A stretch of DNA of 54,168 nt from Maribacter sp. 4G9 (GCF_002742265.1 NZ_MDGL01000026.1:1-54168); one strand, 5' to 3'; counted from the stretch's first letter, positions 26,784 through 35,580 are shown. Notes: generated by a model not told the origin, from the sequence alone. Translations and numbers: made by a program.

Positions 26784-29700
26784 TTAATAGGTTTCTAAAA
26801 CTTTGAACTCTGGTCGCTCCACCCTATCCTTCGACCATAAATAATACAGGGCCGGAATCACGAACAAGGTAAGAACCAACGAAAATAGTGTTCCTCCAAT
26901 GATGACGACCCCCATACCTATTCTACTGTTAGAGGCCGCTCCCAGGGACAAGGCGATGGGCAATGCCCCTAGGGCGATGGTCAAACTGGTCATTAAAATA
27001 GGTCTCAATCGAGATTCAGAAGCCTTAAAGATAGCTTCGTGTTTGGACATGCCCTGTTCCCTAAGTTGGTTGGCAAACTCCACGATCAATATCCCGTTTT
27101 TGGTAACCAATCCTATCAGCATAATGGTCCCTATTTGACTAAAAATGTTCCAAGACTGACCAAAAAGCCACAGGGAAAACATGGCACCGGCAACGGCCAT
27201 GGGCACGGTGAGTATGATAATAAAGGGATCTATAAAACTTTCGAATTGTGCGGCCAAAATCAGAAATATTAGCAATAGGGCCAGGCCAAAGGCAAAAAGC
27301 GTATTGGAACTACTTTCTACAAAATCCCGGGACTCCCCACCCAAATCCGTGGTGAAGGTTTCATCCAAGACTTTGTCCTTGATGGCTTCCATGGCCTCGA
27401 TACCGTCATTGATGGTTTTACCGGGTGCCAGGTTCGCCGAAACCGTGGCCGACATGTATCGGTTGTTGTGGTATAATTGTGGCGGACTACTATGCTCTAC
27501 GGTTTCCACGAGATTATCCAATTGGATCAATAAGCCGGCGTCGTTCTTTACGAAAATAGAGGTCAAATCCACGGGCGCGTCGCGGTCCTTTTTGTCGAAC
27601 TGACCAATGACCTGGTACTGCTTTCCGTTCATCAGAAAGTATCCAAAGCGTTGGCCGCTCAAGGACAATTGCAAGGTCTGGGCCACATCCCGTACCGAAA
27701 CGCCCAAAGTCTCCGCCTTTTCCCGATCGATGTTCACATAAATCTCCGGCTTGTCGAACTTTAGGTTTACATCTACAAACGAAAAGGTTTCATCCTGCTC
27801 CGCCTGGGCCATAAACAAAGGGATTTTTTCCTCCAATTTTTCAAAATTCTGTGCCTGAATAATAAATTGTATGGGGGGACCGCCCCTTCTGTTCACAGAA
27901 ATAGTGGGCCTTTCGGATACATTCGACTTTCCGCCTACATAGGCCTTGACCCATCTACCCAAATCCTCGGCAATTTCATGCTGGGAACGTTCCCTTTCAC
28001 TAGGGTCCACAAGGGCGACATTGGCCCTGCCACTGTTGACCGAGGAAGATCCGAACCCCGGGGAAGTCAAAACCAGACTCACCTTTTTTTCCGGTATGGA
28101 ATCGTTGATTAGTTCGGTGATATCGGTCATCAATCGGTCCATATATTCATAGGAAGAACCCTCCGGCGCGGTCACGTTCAAGCGTACAAAGCTACGATCG
28201 TCATAGGGGGCCGTTTCTTTTGGCAAAAGGATATAGAAGAGGGCTATGAGTCCCAAACATCCGATCAATATGGGAAAACTCAGCCATTTCCGTTTCATGA
28301 ACCCTCGTAAGCTCTCCGCATAGGCTTCGTTCATTTTTATAAAATACTTTTCCGTAAAATGATAGAATTTGGACTGTTTCTGTTTTCCGGGTTTGATCAA
28401 ATAGGCGTTCAACATAGGAGTCAAGGAAAGCGACACAAAGGCCGATACCAGTACCGCCGCACCCAGCACCACCCCAAATTCCCGAAACAATCTACCCACA
28501 AAACCTTCTAAAAATATCACTGGAAGAAAAACCGCCGCCAGGGTAATGGATATGGAAATAACCGCAAAGAAAATCTCGTTAGATCCTTTAATGGCTGCCT
28601 CAATGGGACTCATCCCCTCCTCCACTTTTTTATAAATATTCTCGGTGACCACAATACCATCATCCACCACAAGGCCGGTGGCCAGTACGATGGCCAACAG
28701 CGTAAGCACGTTGATGGAGAAGCCGAACAACCACATAATAAAGAATGTGGCAATCAGGGAGACCGGTATATCGATCAAGGGCCGCAGGGCCATGGACCAG
28801 TTCCTAAAGAATAGGTAAATGACCAGGATGACCAGGATAATGGAAATCAGCAAGGTTTCCCCCACTTCGGTGACCGCCCGCTTCACAAAAACGGTGTCGT
28901 CAATGACTACATTGAGCTTGAAACCTTCGGGCAGGTCCTTTTTCAGTTTTTCGTATTCCTGATAGAAAGCCTCGGCAATTTCCAAATAGTTGGTGCCCGG
29001 CTGGGGAATGACCGCTGTGGCGACCATAGGCTGGCCGGAATCGCTCATTTTGGTCTCCATGTTCTCACCTTCCAAGGTCGCCCTACCAATATCGCTAAGT
29101 CGGACCAATTTTTCGCCATCGGCCCTAATAATGATATTATTGAACTCTTCCTCCGTTTGCAGGTTGCCAATGGTCTTCACCGCGAGCTCCGTATTGGCAC
29201 CGGTCAATTTTCCAGATGGCAATTCCACATTTTGCGCCAACAGGGCGTTGCGAACATCGGCCACCGTCAATCCATACGAGGCCAGTTTTAAGGGATCTAT
29301 CCATAAACGCATGGCATACCTGCGCTGTCCCCAGATTTGCACACTGCTAACGCCCGGAATGGTCTCAATCCTTGGGGTAATGACATTTTCGGCATAGTCG
29401 GACAGCTCCAGAATATTCTTGTCATCACTTTGCACCGTCATGGAAAGGATACGTTGGGCATCGGCATCGGACTTGGAAACGACCGGCGGAGCGTCCAGAT
29501 CGTCAGGCAGACTGCGTATGGCCTGAGAAACCTTGTCCCGCACATCATTTGCCGCATCCTCTAAATTCTTGTCGAGGTTAAATTCGATACTTATGGAACT
29601 AGAACCCTGTACACTGGAAGAGGTAATGTTCCTAATGCCATCGATAGAATTAATGGCCTTTTCCAAAGGTTCCGTGATCTGTGACTCGATGATATCCGCG

Positions 29701-29864
29701 TTGGCACCGGCATAATTGGTGCGCACGGATACCTGCGCGGGGTCTATGGACGGGAACTCCCGTATCCCCAAATAGGTATAACCAATGATACCGAACAAAA
29801 CAATAGTAACGTTCATTACTATGGTAAGGACAGGTCTTTTTATGCTGAGGGTAGACAGGTTCAT
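26784..29864 (-). CDS. AcrB-type (HAE) RND efflux transporter
   Basis: 1026 residues with twelve membrane helices and two large periplasmic loops. TM4 contains GLVVDDGIVVTENIYKKVEEG with the paired aspartates of the proton relay of drug/hydrophobe (HAE-1) pumps. LFREFGVVLGAAVLVSAFVSLSLTPML is the usual TM6 region. Length is standard. Its ATG overlaps the TAA of the adaptor gene by one base (29864). The substrates cannot be told. The gene looks intact although its adaptor gene carries a stop. Confidence 0.93.
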   Translation of the reverse strand: MNLSTLSIKRPVLTIVMNVTIVLFGIIGYTYLGIREFPSIDPAQVSVRTNYAGANADIIESQITEPLEKAINSIDGIRNITSSSVQGSSSISIEFNLDKNLEDAANDVRDKVSQAIRSLPDDLDAPPVVSKSDADAQRILSMTVQSDDKNILELSDYAENVITPRIETIPGVSSVQIWGQRRYAMRLWIDPLKLASYGLTVADVRNALLAQNVELPSGKLTGANTELAVKTIGNLQTEEEFNNIIIRADGEKLVRLSDIGRATLEGENMETKMSDSGQPMVATAVIPQPGTNYLEIAEAFYQEYEKLKKDLPEGFKLNVVIDDTVFVKRAVTEVGETLLISIILVILVIYLFFRNWSMALRPLIDIPVSLIATFFIMWLFGFSINVLTLLAIVLATGLVVDDGIVVTENIYKKVEEGMSPIEAAIKGSNEIFFAVISISITLAAVFLPVIFLEGFVGRLFREFGVVLGAAVLVSAFVSLSLTPMLNAYLIKPGKQKQSKFYHFTEKYFIKMNEAYAESLRGFMKRKWLSFPILIGCLGLIALFYILLPKETAPYDDRSFVRLNVTAPEGSSYEYMDRLMTDITELINDSIPEKKVSLVLTSPGFGSSSVNSGRANVALVDPSERERSQHEIAEDLGRWVKAYVGGKSNVSERPTISVNRRGGPPIQFIIQAQNFEKLEEKIPLFMAQAEQDETFSFVDVNLKFDKPEIYVNIDREKAETLGVSVRDVAQTLQLSLSGQRFGYFLMNGKQYQVIGQFDKKDRDAPVDLTSIFVKNDAGLLIQLDNLVETVEHSSPPQLYHNNRYMSATVSANLAPGKTINDGIEAMEAIKDKVLDETFTTDLGGESRDFVESSSNTLFAFGLALLLIFLILAAQFESFIDPFIIILTVPMAVAGAMFSLWLFGQSWNIFSQIGTIMLIGLVTKNGILIVEFANQLREQGMSKHEAIFKASESRLRPILMTSLTIALGALPIALSLGAASNSRIGMGVVIIGGTLFSLVLTLFVIPALYYLWSKDRVERPEFKVLETY

Positions 29865-30943
29865 TATTCCGCTGGGTTTAATTCCGGTTCCTCTAGTTCA
29901 ACGGTTACGGGGGCCCCATTCTTTAGGGCCATCACCCCATAGGTCAATACGGTATCGCCAACACGCAATCCGTTCAAAACACGAACCTCCGATCCCGTAC
30001 GGGCACCTATCTCCACATCTACTTCCTTGGCCTTTCCATTTTCAGCCACAAAAATTTTCTTTCCGTTCTGTACGGGTATCAAGGCTTCGGAAGGGACCAA
30101 AAGCGCATCATTCACCGTCTGCAAAGGCAAGACCACATTGGCATAGGCCCCCGGATACAACGTACCGTCCAAGTTATCCGCAATGGCCCGCATTCTGAGC
30201 GTCCGCGTGGCAATCTCAACTTCGGGTTCTATGGCGTAGATGGTGGCGGTATAGTCCTTGGCGGCATCGGAAGTCTTGAAGGTAAGGTTGGAGCCTTCCC
30301 GGATCTGGGAGGCATATTTTTCCGGAATGGAAAAGGTAATTTTCAGTTTGCTCGTATTCACCAGTTTGGCCACAGGCGTGGTAGGCGTTACGTAGGTGCC
30401 CACCGAAATGGAACGTAGCCCTATCGTTCCCGAAAATGGGGCCCGAATAACGGTTTTGGAGAGTTGCGCGGAAATAAGGGATGTTTCTGCACTTGCCGAT
30501 TTAAAATCCGCACTGGCGATGTCATATTCCTCCTGACTGATGGCCTGTTTGTCCAACAAAAGCTGGGCCCTTCGTTCATTTTCAGAAGCCAGCTTTTCAG
30601 CCGTTCTGGCTTTTGACAGTTGCGCCTGTAGTTATATATCGTCCACCCGAAACAGCACTTGGCCCTGGCCCACTTTACTGCCTTCCTGAAAGTTGATGCC
30701 CTTCACAATGCCCGAAACCTCGCTCCGGATTTCTATTTGTTCATTGGCCTCCAAGGTGCCGGAAAGCGAGATGTTATCATCGAATTTTCTGGGGGTCAGG
30801 ACCATTCCCCGCACCTTGGTTTTAGTGGATTCTGGGGATGGTTTTGACGTTTTTCCAATAGTGGCATTGGCATCGATACGATACATAATAAGACCTCCCA
30901 ACCCTACAGCGAGAAGTATATACATGACATATTTGAATTTCAT
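29864..30943 (-). pseudogene. AcrA-type RND adaptor gene interrupted by an in-frame TAA
   Basis: Residues 1-103 (30943-30635) give the signal anchor, the barrel-sandwich start (LSGTLEANEQIEIRSEVSG) and GQVLFRVDDI. A TAA follows (30634-30632), and the same frame continues LQAQLSKARTAEKLASENER, the hairpin, then LIKA-type strands IRAPFSGTIGLRSISVGTYV and the rest to 29864. The expected text is VDDIELQAQL, so one base change GAA to TAA explains it. There is no frameshift. About 360 residues would result without the stop. An internal start near 30559 would give only the second two thirds without a signal. Confidence 0.85.
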
Positions 30944-31024
30944 GGTGTAACCCTGGTAGTTTGATTTTCTTGGTCTTTCAAAGCTAGGCCTAAAACCCTT
31001 TTTTTAAAAAAAGTTATGTTTTAT

Positions 31025-31038
31025 TTAACATGTGTTAA
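31025..31038. promoter_or_regulatory. Dyad upstream of the RND operon, possible operator
   Basis: TTAACA-TG-TGTTAA is a perfect inverted repeat 81 nt upstream of the adaptor gene start (30943). No TetR- or MarR-type regulator gene is next to this operon, so the binding protein, if any, is encoded elsewhere. Confidence 0.35.
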
Positions 31039-31060
31039 CATATGCGATTGAGGAATATTT

Positions 31061-31166
31061 AAGTAAACTACCTCGGGGCAAGCCCACGAGGCATTCGCAG
31101 GAAACAAATTTTTAATTTCGAAGCAAGCCTCGGAGTATTAAACCCTTTGGCGGTGCCAATAAAAAG
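31061..31166 (+). repeat. Dispersed 106-nt repeat with bulged hairpin, copy 2
   Basis: Same length and layout as 8852-8957. The hairpin (31071-31091) has outer stem CCTCG/CGAGG, inner stem GGGC/GCCC and one bulged A. A downstream GCCTCG can also pair with CGAGGC, offering an alternative fold. The 3' end is CCCTTTGGCGGTGCCAATAA. The following 31167-31345 shows no gene or clear signal. Confidence 0.8.
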
Positions 31167-31345
31167 CCCGAATTGGGTTATTAACTAAAATAAAAGGTGA
31201 TAGCAAAAAGGAAGAAGTGGTATAATGGGCCATTCTCGCTACCTTCCTGTGCTGACTGTAGCCGGAGCATTACTGGTGGCTGTAAGTTGATCAATACCAC
31301 TCGAAATGATGCGAAAGGTAGCGGGCGTATATTTGGGTTGGCATC

Positions 31346-34300
31346 TTATTCAATATTGATTTTGTCTATTTCTTTCATCAACCTGTCCGTTTCTGAAAGT
31401 GCCACAATGATTTTTTGATAGTGCAAAATGTCGTCAAACTCCAATTTGCGGTCTTTACGGTCTTTTAGCCATTTTTGGGCGGGTTGATAACCACCAATGT
31501 AAAACTCCCAAGCTGTTTGAGGAACATTGTCAAAATATTGCGTGTCGTTGATGTAAACTTTACCGTCTTTGTATTTGGGTTTGCCAACCACATTGTCGCC
31601 ATCTATTGGATATTGTGTAATGTATTGATCCACTTTTGGACTTTCCAATAAATGGATTTGGCGTATTTCTCCGCCCAATTCCACCAATTGCCAAAAGGTA
31701 TTTTTGTCTTTTGGGTAGGGAACTCTCGGAAAATCTATTTTTAAAAACTCTTTGTATTTCTCTCGGTAACTTGGCGAATGTAAAACCGCATAGATGTAAT
31801 CTAAAATATCAATTGGGGCAAACGTACTATTTTCTTCGTTTATAGGCGCTACATTCCCCTCCTTTGGAGGGGTGCCCTTTAGGGCGGGGTGGTCAATAAG
31901 CATCTGTATTACCCCACTCATATTATTCATAACCTCTTTAACAGGAATATGAATAACCGTTAATCCTAAACCTTCTAAAAATGAGTCCCTTTCTGCATCA
32001 TATTCAACTTTATTATCGTGGCTGCTACCATCAATCTCTATAACTACATTGCAATTGGTACAGAAAAAATCGACTATGTAGTTTCCAACTATTTTTTGAC
32101 GGTCAAAATCGAAGCCTTTAAATTGTTTGTTTTTAACCTGATTCCAAAATAGAACTTCCGATAAATTACCTGCTTGGCGCAGCTCTCTTGCTCTACCTTT
32201 TAGTTTTGGGTTGTAGGGTAGGTTCATGTAGTTTTGGGTATTTCTACGACCTTTTTTACCACCCCGGCTTTCAGCCACCCCTCCACTGGAGGGGAATTTT
32301 TCGTTGGTAAATGTTAAGCCTAATTGCTCCGCTATTTCCTTTACAATATCAGGGTTTAGATTTGGTGTTCGCCCCTGCACTGAGCTTGGCGAAGTGTCTG
32401 ATTGGTCAATGCTTTGTTGACCGTTGGTTTCTGGGTAGAGGTAAAGTGGAAAAATTGCCGATTGTGTAGTTCTCTCACCACATTTAGTTTCCATTATATT
32501 TTTTGAGATGTAAAAATGGTCACAAGTTTCAGACTTATTGCTTCTTGCACTTACTAAGCCAATATTATCACCGTTAATTAAGTGTTGCATAACCTTTCTT
32601 ACTGTTCGCCAAACTAATTTATCTTCATAAAAAACATAACGATTATCAAAAGGTCTATAAGAAATAGGTTCGATATATTTACTTAAATCAGTTTCATTTT
32701 TGATATTATCATATCCTTGCAAAATATCCCAACCTGTTTTTTTTCTTACGTTAAATTCTTTATGTAAAAATTCATCATTTCTTGGTGACGCCTGAAATTT
32801 TTTATAAAAATCTAATAATTCTGTTTTACTTTCTCTAATTACAAACTCATCGTGTGCAGTGGTTAATCCAACACCATTTATTAAAAACAAATCGTTTACC
32901 GAAAAACCTTTATCATAAGTTACTTTTGCTTCAAAATCCTTTAACACCATCAAATACATGGGTGCTACATTTGGTAATTCATTAAAACCAATAGTTTGGA
33001 TTGAGTTTTCATTTAAAAAATCGTATTTAAAATCACGTTTGCCATATAAATCATAATGAAAAACTTTACCTAATTCGCTTGGCTTTTTCTTTCCTGTTTT
33101 TACAAAAACGTTAATTGAAACTCCTTGTTGAATATCAAAAACATTAGTGTCAGCACTTCCGTCTGGTGCGGTTTCTTTTTTCTTGCTGTTGCCGTGTAAA
33201 TCTATGGTGTAGATTTTATCATAAGTTTTAAGCAAATGCCAACGCATTCCCCTAAAAGTTGGATTATCTAAAAATCCGTGTGGATTGATAAAAGCCAAAA
33301 CACCACTTCCATTTTTTTCAATAAAATGCTGGCCATATCGCAAAAACTTTACATAATCATCATTTATCCATTTTGGGTTTCGTTCTTTTAGTTTTTCTTT
33401 TCCGCCTGGTTCTTTTTTGTAATCATCCATTAGGCTCATAATCCATTCGCCTTTATTGGCACTTTCTCCGCTATATGGCGGATTTCCAATGACACACATT
33501 ACTGGTGTATCTCGTTTGATGTGGTTGGCTTCATTGGCTTCTGTACTCAACCAATTGGCAAATAGCGTTCCCGTGTCTTGGTGGTGTTCTTCTAAACTGT
33601 TGGTTAAGTACACGCGTAGGCGTTGGTTACCACCCCGCCCTGCGGGCACCCCTCCTGAAGGAAGGGAATTGTTGTAGCCTGTTTCTTTTAATAGCAAATC
33701 CAACTTTAAATGTGCCATGGCATAACTTGCCATTAGTAACTCAAAACCGTTCAAGCGTGGTAATAAATGCGTTTCTACATAATTGCTCCAAATGCCTTGT
33801 TGTCCTTGAAACTTTTTGTGAATATGTTTTACCACTTCTGCCAAAAAAGTCCCTGTTCCTGTGGCTGGGTCAAGAATCTGGACACGATGTGTCTCTATTT
33901 CTTGTTGCTTGTAGCCTGTTGTAGAACGTTTGTCTGCGGTTTGGGTGTTTACTTTTATGGTTGTTTTGCTGGTGTCGGCAAGTCCTTGCGGTAAATCAAA
34001 TTCCGTTTTTAGAATGTCGTCAACTGCTCGAACAATGAAATTTACAACGGGTTGCGGTGTGTACCAAACACCACGAGACTTACGCAATTTTGGGTCGTAT
34101 TCACTTAGGAACGTTTCGTAAAAATGAATGATCGGGTCTTCCATTTTCGTGGATTTCCCATAATTCTTTAAAATTTCTTCTACGTTACACGCCAAGAAGA
34201 TTTCTGAAAGATTCTCAACAACCCATTTGATACGGTCGTCTATATCTGGTCCGGCTATGTAGCCAAACAGTTTTCGCAAGAAAGGATTGGATTTTGGAAT

Positions 34301-35062
34301 CAGTTCAGCCGCTTCTTGTCTGCTAAAATTATCCAAAGTAGGGTCGTGCAAACGAGCCGCAAACATTCCGTAAGCAATGGTTTGAGCGTAAACGTCTGCA
34401 AAACCTTGCGGTGTTATGTCGTGAATCAGAATTTGCTTGAAAGCCAACATTTGCTCTTTTAGCGTACTGTTTTCTTGGTTTTCTTCATCACTGGTCAACG
34501 ACTTTTCAATAATATCAGACAGCAAGCGGGCCTTGCCCGCCATCATTTCCGCTAATTTTTTTGAGCTTTTTATCGTTTGCCCCACGTGAACGCAAAAGTC
34601 TTTGATTAGATTTTCAAAGTTGCCAAAGTTCTCAGGTAAAGGTTTAATACTACCCCGTCCTGCGGACACCCCTCCTTCCGAGGAGGGGAATAGTTCTCCA
34701 ATGGAAATTTTGGTAATGAATTCGCCTTCTCGGTATAGATGAAAATTAATGTAGTCCGTAAAAATCAAATTGTTTAGAGATGCCTTGTAGCGGTCAAATT
34801 GCTCCTTGTTTCCTGTTTTCTTTGTGCCGTCTAGGTCTTTGTCGCCTATGTCTTTCGCTTCAATAAATCCAACGGGAATATCTTTTTTAGTCAAAATGTA
34901 GTCAGGTGCTCCACAACTCTGTCTTTTCGGTTCGTTGGTCGCTCTGATAGTCGGCACCAAACTTTCCAAAAGTTGCTGTAAGTCGCCACGAAACGTATGT
35001 TCTGTTGCGTTTCCAAGTCTGTACCTTTTGTCTAAGTTGTCAATGTATTCTTGTAATGTCAT
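31346..35062 (-). CDS. Single-chain type ISP/IIG-like restriction-modification enzyme carrying in-frame insertions
   Basis: 1238 residues. An N-terminal PD-(D/E)XK nuclease (D54 in GAPDYILTKK, E68-A-K70 in GFIEAKDIG) is followed by a helical spacer, an N6-adenine methylase (DPATGTGTFLAEV near 400, NPPY near 524) and a type ISP-like C-terminal recognition part ending IHLLESPKVDQYITQYPIDG. I see no helicase motifs, so it is closer to type IIG than to LlaBIII. It contains short foreign peptides at about 124-138 (FPSSEGGVSAGRGS) and 464-478 (SLPSGGVPAGRGGN), and a DUF559 nuclease at about 923-1069. All are in frame, so the gene stays open. It is AT-rich compared with the core genes. Confidence 0.85.
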   Translation of the reverse strand: MTLQEYIDNLDKRYRLGNATEHTFRGDLQQLLESLVPTIRATNEPKRQSCGAPDYILTKKDIPVGFIEAKDIGDKDLDGTKKTGNKEQFDRYKASLNNLIFTDYINFHLYREGEFITKISIGELFPSSEGGVSAGRGSIKPLPENFGNFENLIKDFCVHVGQTIKSSKKLAEMMAGKARLLSDIIEKSLTSDEENQENSTLKEQMLAFKQILIHDITPQGFADVYAQTIAYGMFAARLHDPTLDNFSRQEAAELIPKSNPFLRKLFGYIAGPDIDDRIKWVVENLSEIFLACNVEEILKNYGKSTKMEDPIIHFYETFLSEYDPKLRKSRGVWYTPQPVVNFIVRAVDDILKTEFDLPQGLADTSKTTIKVNTQTADKRSTTGYKQQEIETHRVQILDPATGTGTFLAEVVKHIHKKFQGQQGIWSNYVETHLLPRLNGFELLMASYAMAHLKLDLLLKETGYNNSLPSGGVPAGRGGNQRLRVYLTNSLEEHHQDTGTLFANWLSTEANEANHIKRDTPVMCVIGNPPYSGESANKGEWIMSLMDDYKKEPGGKEKLKERNPKWINDDYVKFLRYGQHFIEKNGSGVLAFINPHGFLDNPTFRGMRWHLLKTYDKIYTIDLHGNSKKKETAPDGSADTNVFDIQQGVSINVFVKTGKKKPSELGKVFHYDLYGKRDFKYDFLNENSIQTIGFNELPNVAPMYLMVLKDFEAKVTYDKGFSVNDLFLINGVGLTTAHDEFVIRESKTELLDFYKKFQASPRNDEFLHKEFNVRKKTGWDILQGYDNIKNETDLSKYIEPISYRPFDNRYVFYEDKLVWRTVRKVMQHLINGDNIGLVSARSNKSETCDHFYISKNIMETKCGERTTQSAIFPLYLYPETNGQQSIDQSDTSPSSVQGRTPNLNPDIVKEIAEQLGLTFTNEKFPSSGGVAESRGGKKGRRNTQNYMNLPYNPKLKGRARELRQAGNLSEVLFWNQVKNKQFKGFDFDRQKIVGNYIVDFFCTNCNVVIEIDGSSHDNKVEYDAERDSFLEGLGLTVIHIPVKEVMNNMSGVIQMLIDHPALKGTPPKEGNVAPINEENSTFAPIDILDYIYAVLHSPSYREKYKEFLKIDFPRVPYPKDKNTFWQLVELGGEIRQIHLLESPKVDQYITQYPIDGDNVVGKPKYKDGKVYINDTQYFDNVPQTAWEFYIGGYQPAQKWLKDRKDRKLEFDDILHYQKIIVALSETDRLMKEIDKINIE
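31854..31893 (+). repeat. Palindromic element copy A (left end of DUF559 cassette)
   Basis: Two adjacent hairpins: CCCCTCC/GGAGGGG (31856-31872) and GCCC/GGGC (31874-31885), then GGGGTGGT. It is read on the host strand as HPALKGTPPKEGN, the end of the DUF559 protein. Confidence 0.8.
32258..32296 (-). repeat. Palindromic element copy B (right end of DUF559 cassette)
   Basis: Inverted relative to copy A. Hairpins are GGCT/AGCC (32266-32276) and CCCCTCC/GGAGGGG (32278-32294). The first stem differs from copy A in sequence but pairs fully, a compensated change. It encodes FPSSGGVAESRGGK in the host frame. Confidence 0.8.
32378..32396. repeat. Second-family palindrome CACTGAGC...GCGAAGTG inside the R-M gene
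   Basis: CACTGAGC-TTG-GCGAAGTG is an imperfect dyad resembling the CACTGAGC...GAAGTG repeats scattered in many Bacteroidota genomes. It is read in frame as TSPSSVQGR, a peptide with no fit to the flanking protein. Confidence 0.5.
33629..33670 (-). repeat. Palindromic element copy C, solitary in-frame insertion
   Basis: Same layout as copy B: ACCACCCC, stem GCCC/GGGC (33637-33647), then CCCCTCC...GGAAGGG with one mismatch, then AATT. It encodes SLPSGGVPAGRGGN between LKLDLLLKETGYNN and QRLRVYLTNSLEEHH of the methylase. Confidence 0.8.
34649..34691 (-). repeat. Palindromic element copy D, solitary in-frame insertion
   Basis: Stems GTCC/GGAC (34657-34667) and an 8-bp CCCCTCCT/AGGAGGGG (34669-34688). 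The first stem differs from copy C (GCCC/GGGC) with pairing kept. It encodes FPSSEGGVSAGRGS in the N-terminal part of the R-M protein. Confidence 0.8.
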
Positions 35063-35352
35063 TTATTCAATTTCTGTCAGTGCGTTGGAAAAAAAGCAAT
35101 GCATGCGTTAGAACGCTGCTGCTTTGTACGTTGGCTCCTTTTTTTCATGCCGCACAGCTTGCTCATACAGATGCAAAACAAATCTATGGACTACCAATAT
35201 AAAAATAAAACCAATGAAAGAAGTCCACACTCAATGAGTAATTTATGAGTAATTGTATTCAAGTAACAATTCGATTGGATTCCGCCCCCTAAGGATTTGA
35301 AGGCCTGCAAGTATTAAGCCTAGAAATTCAAATAGGAATTAAGCTTTAAAAG
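35063..35352. other. Intergenic region, no gene seen
   Basis: Between the R-M gene start and the tRNA-Ser promoter there is no coding region with family resemblance. The R-M promoter must lie here on the minus strand, but I cannot pick it out with confidence. Confidence 0.4.
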
Positions 35353-35385
35353 TTTGTGAAAGATAAAAAAAGGGTTTTATATTTG
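35353..35385 (+). promoter_or_regulatory. tRNA-Ser promoter
   Basis: TTTG at 35353-35356 and TATATTTG at 35378-35385 fit the Bacteroidota -33 TTTG and -7 TAnnTTTG elements with a 21-nt gap. The tRNA begins 11 nt downstream. Confidence 0.65.
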
Positions 35386-35395
35386 CACCCGCTAA

Positions 35396-35480
35396 GGAGG
35401 AATGGCAGAGTGGTCGAATGCGGCAGTCTTGAAAACTGTTGAGGGTCACACCTCCGGGGGTTCGAATCCCTCTTCCTCCG
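35396..35480 (+). tRNA. tRNA-Ser(UGA)
   Basis: 85 nt. The acceptor stem GGAGGAA pairs with TTCCTCC (35473-35479), with discriminator G and no encoded CCA. The anticodon loop CTTGAAA gives UGA, inside stem GCAGT/ACTGT. A long variable arm (GAGGGTCACACCTC) marks a class II tRNA, and the T arm is GGGGGTTCGAATCCCT. The tRNA is intact and is followed by the integrase gene, a typical integration site. Confidence 0.95.
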
Positions 35481-35502
35481 CTGAGAGACATCATCTCAAA
35501 AC

Positions 35503-35538
35503 AAAAAACCCTGTAAATTATTGATTTACAGGGTTTTT
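35503..35538. terminator. Intrinsic terminator after tRNA-Ser
   Basis: Stem CCCTGTAAAT (35509-35518) / ATTTACAGGG (35524-35533), 5-nt loop, T5 after and A6 before, so it works in both directions. Confidence 0.85.
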
Positions 35539-35580
35539 ATTTTTTTTGATATCAAATGATATCATTTAATTTCATTCTAA

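Larger units (their letters stand above)
31854..32296 (-). mobile_element. DUF559 nuclease cassette bounded by inverted palindromic repeats, inside the R-M gene
   Basis: A 443-nt segment with about 40-nt ends at 31854-31893 and 32258-32296 that are inverted copies of one palindromic element. The interior encodes about 110 residues of a DUF559 / very-short-patch-repair-like PD-(D/E)XK nuclease: NPKLKGRARELRQAGNLSEV, then FDFDRQKIVGNYIVDFFC and NVVIEIDGSSHDNKVEYDAE, then GLTVIHIPVKEV. Acidic residues and the Q-x-I/D/E-x-D pattern look intact. The cassette is in the same frame as the host gene and has no stop. It splits the host block GLTFTNEK / FAPIDILDYIYAVLHSPSY. Confidence 0.75.

Noticed and set aside
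29864..30943. Frameshift in the adaptor gene
   Set aside because: Both parts are in the same frame and only one TAA codon separates them.
31854..34691. CRISPR-like repeat array in the R-M gene
   Set aside because: Copies are few, far apart and differ in orientation, without regular spacers; they are palindromic insertions.
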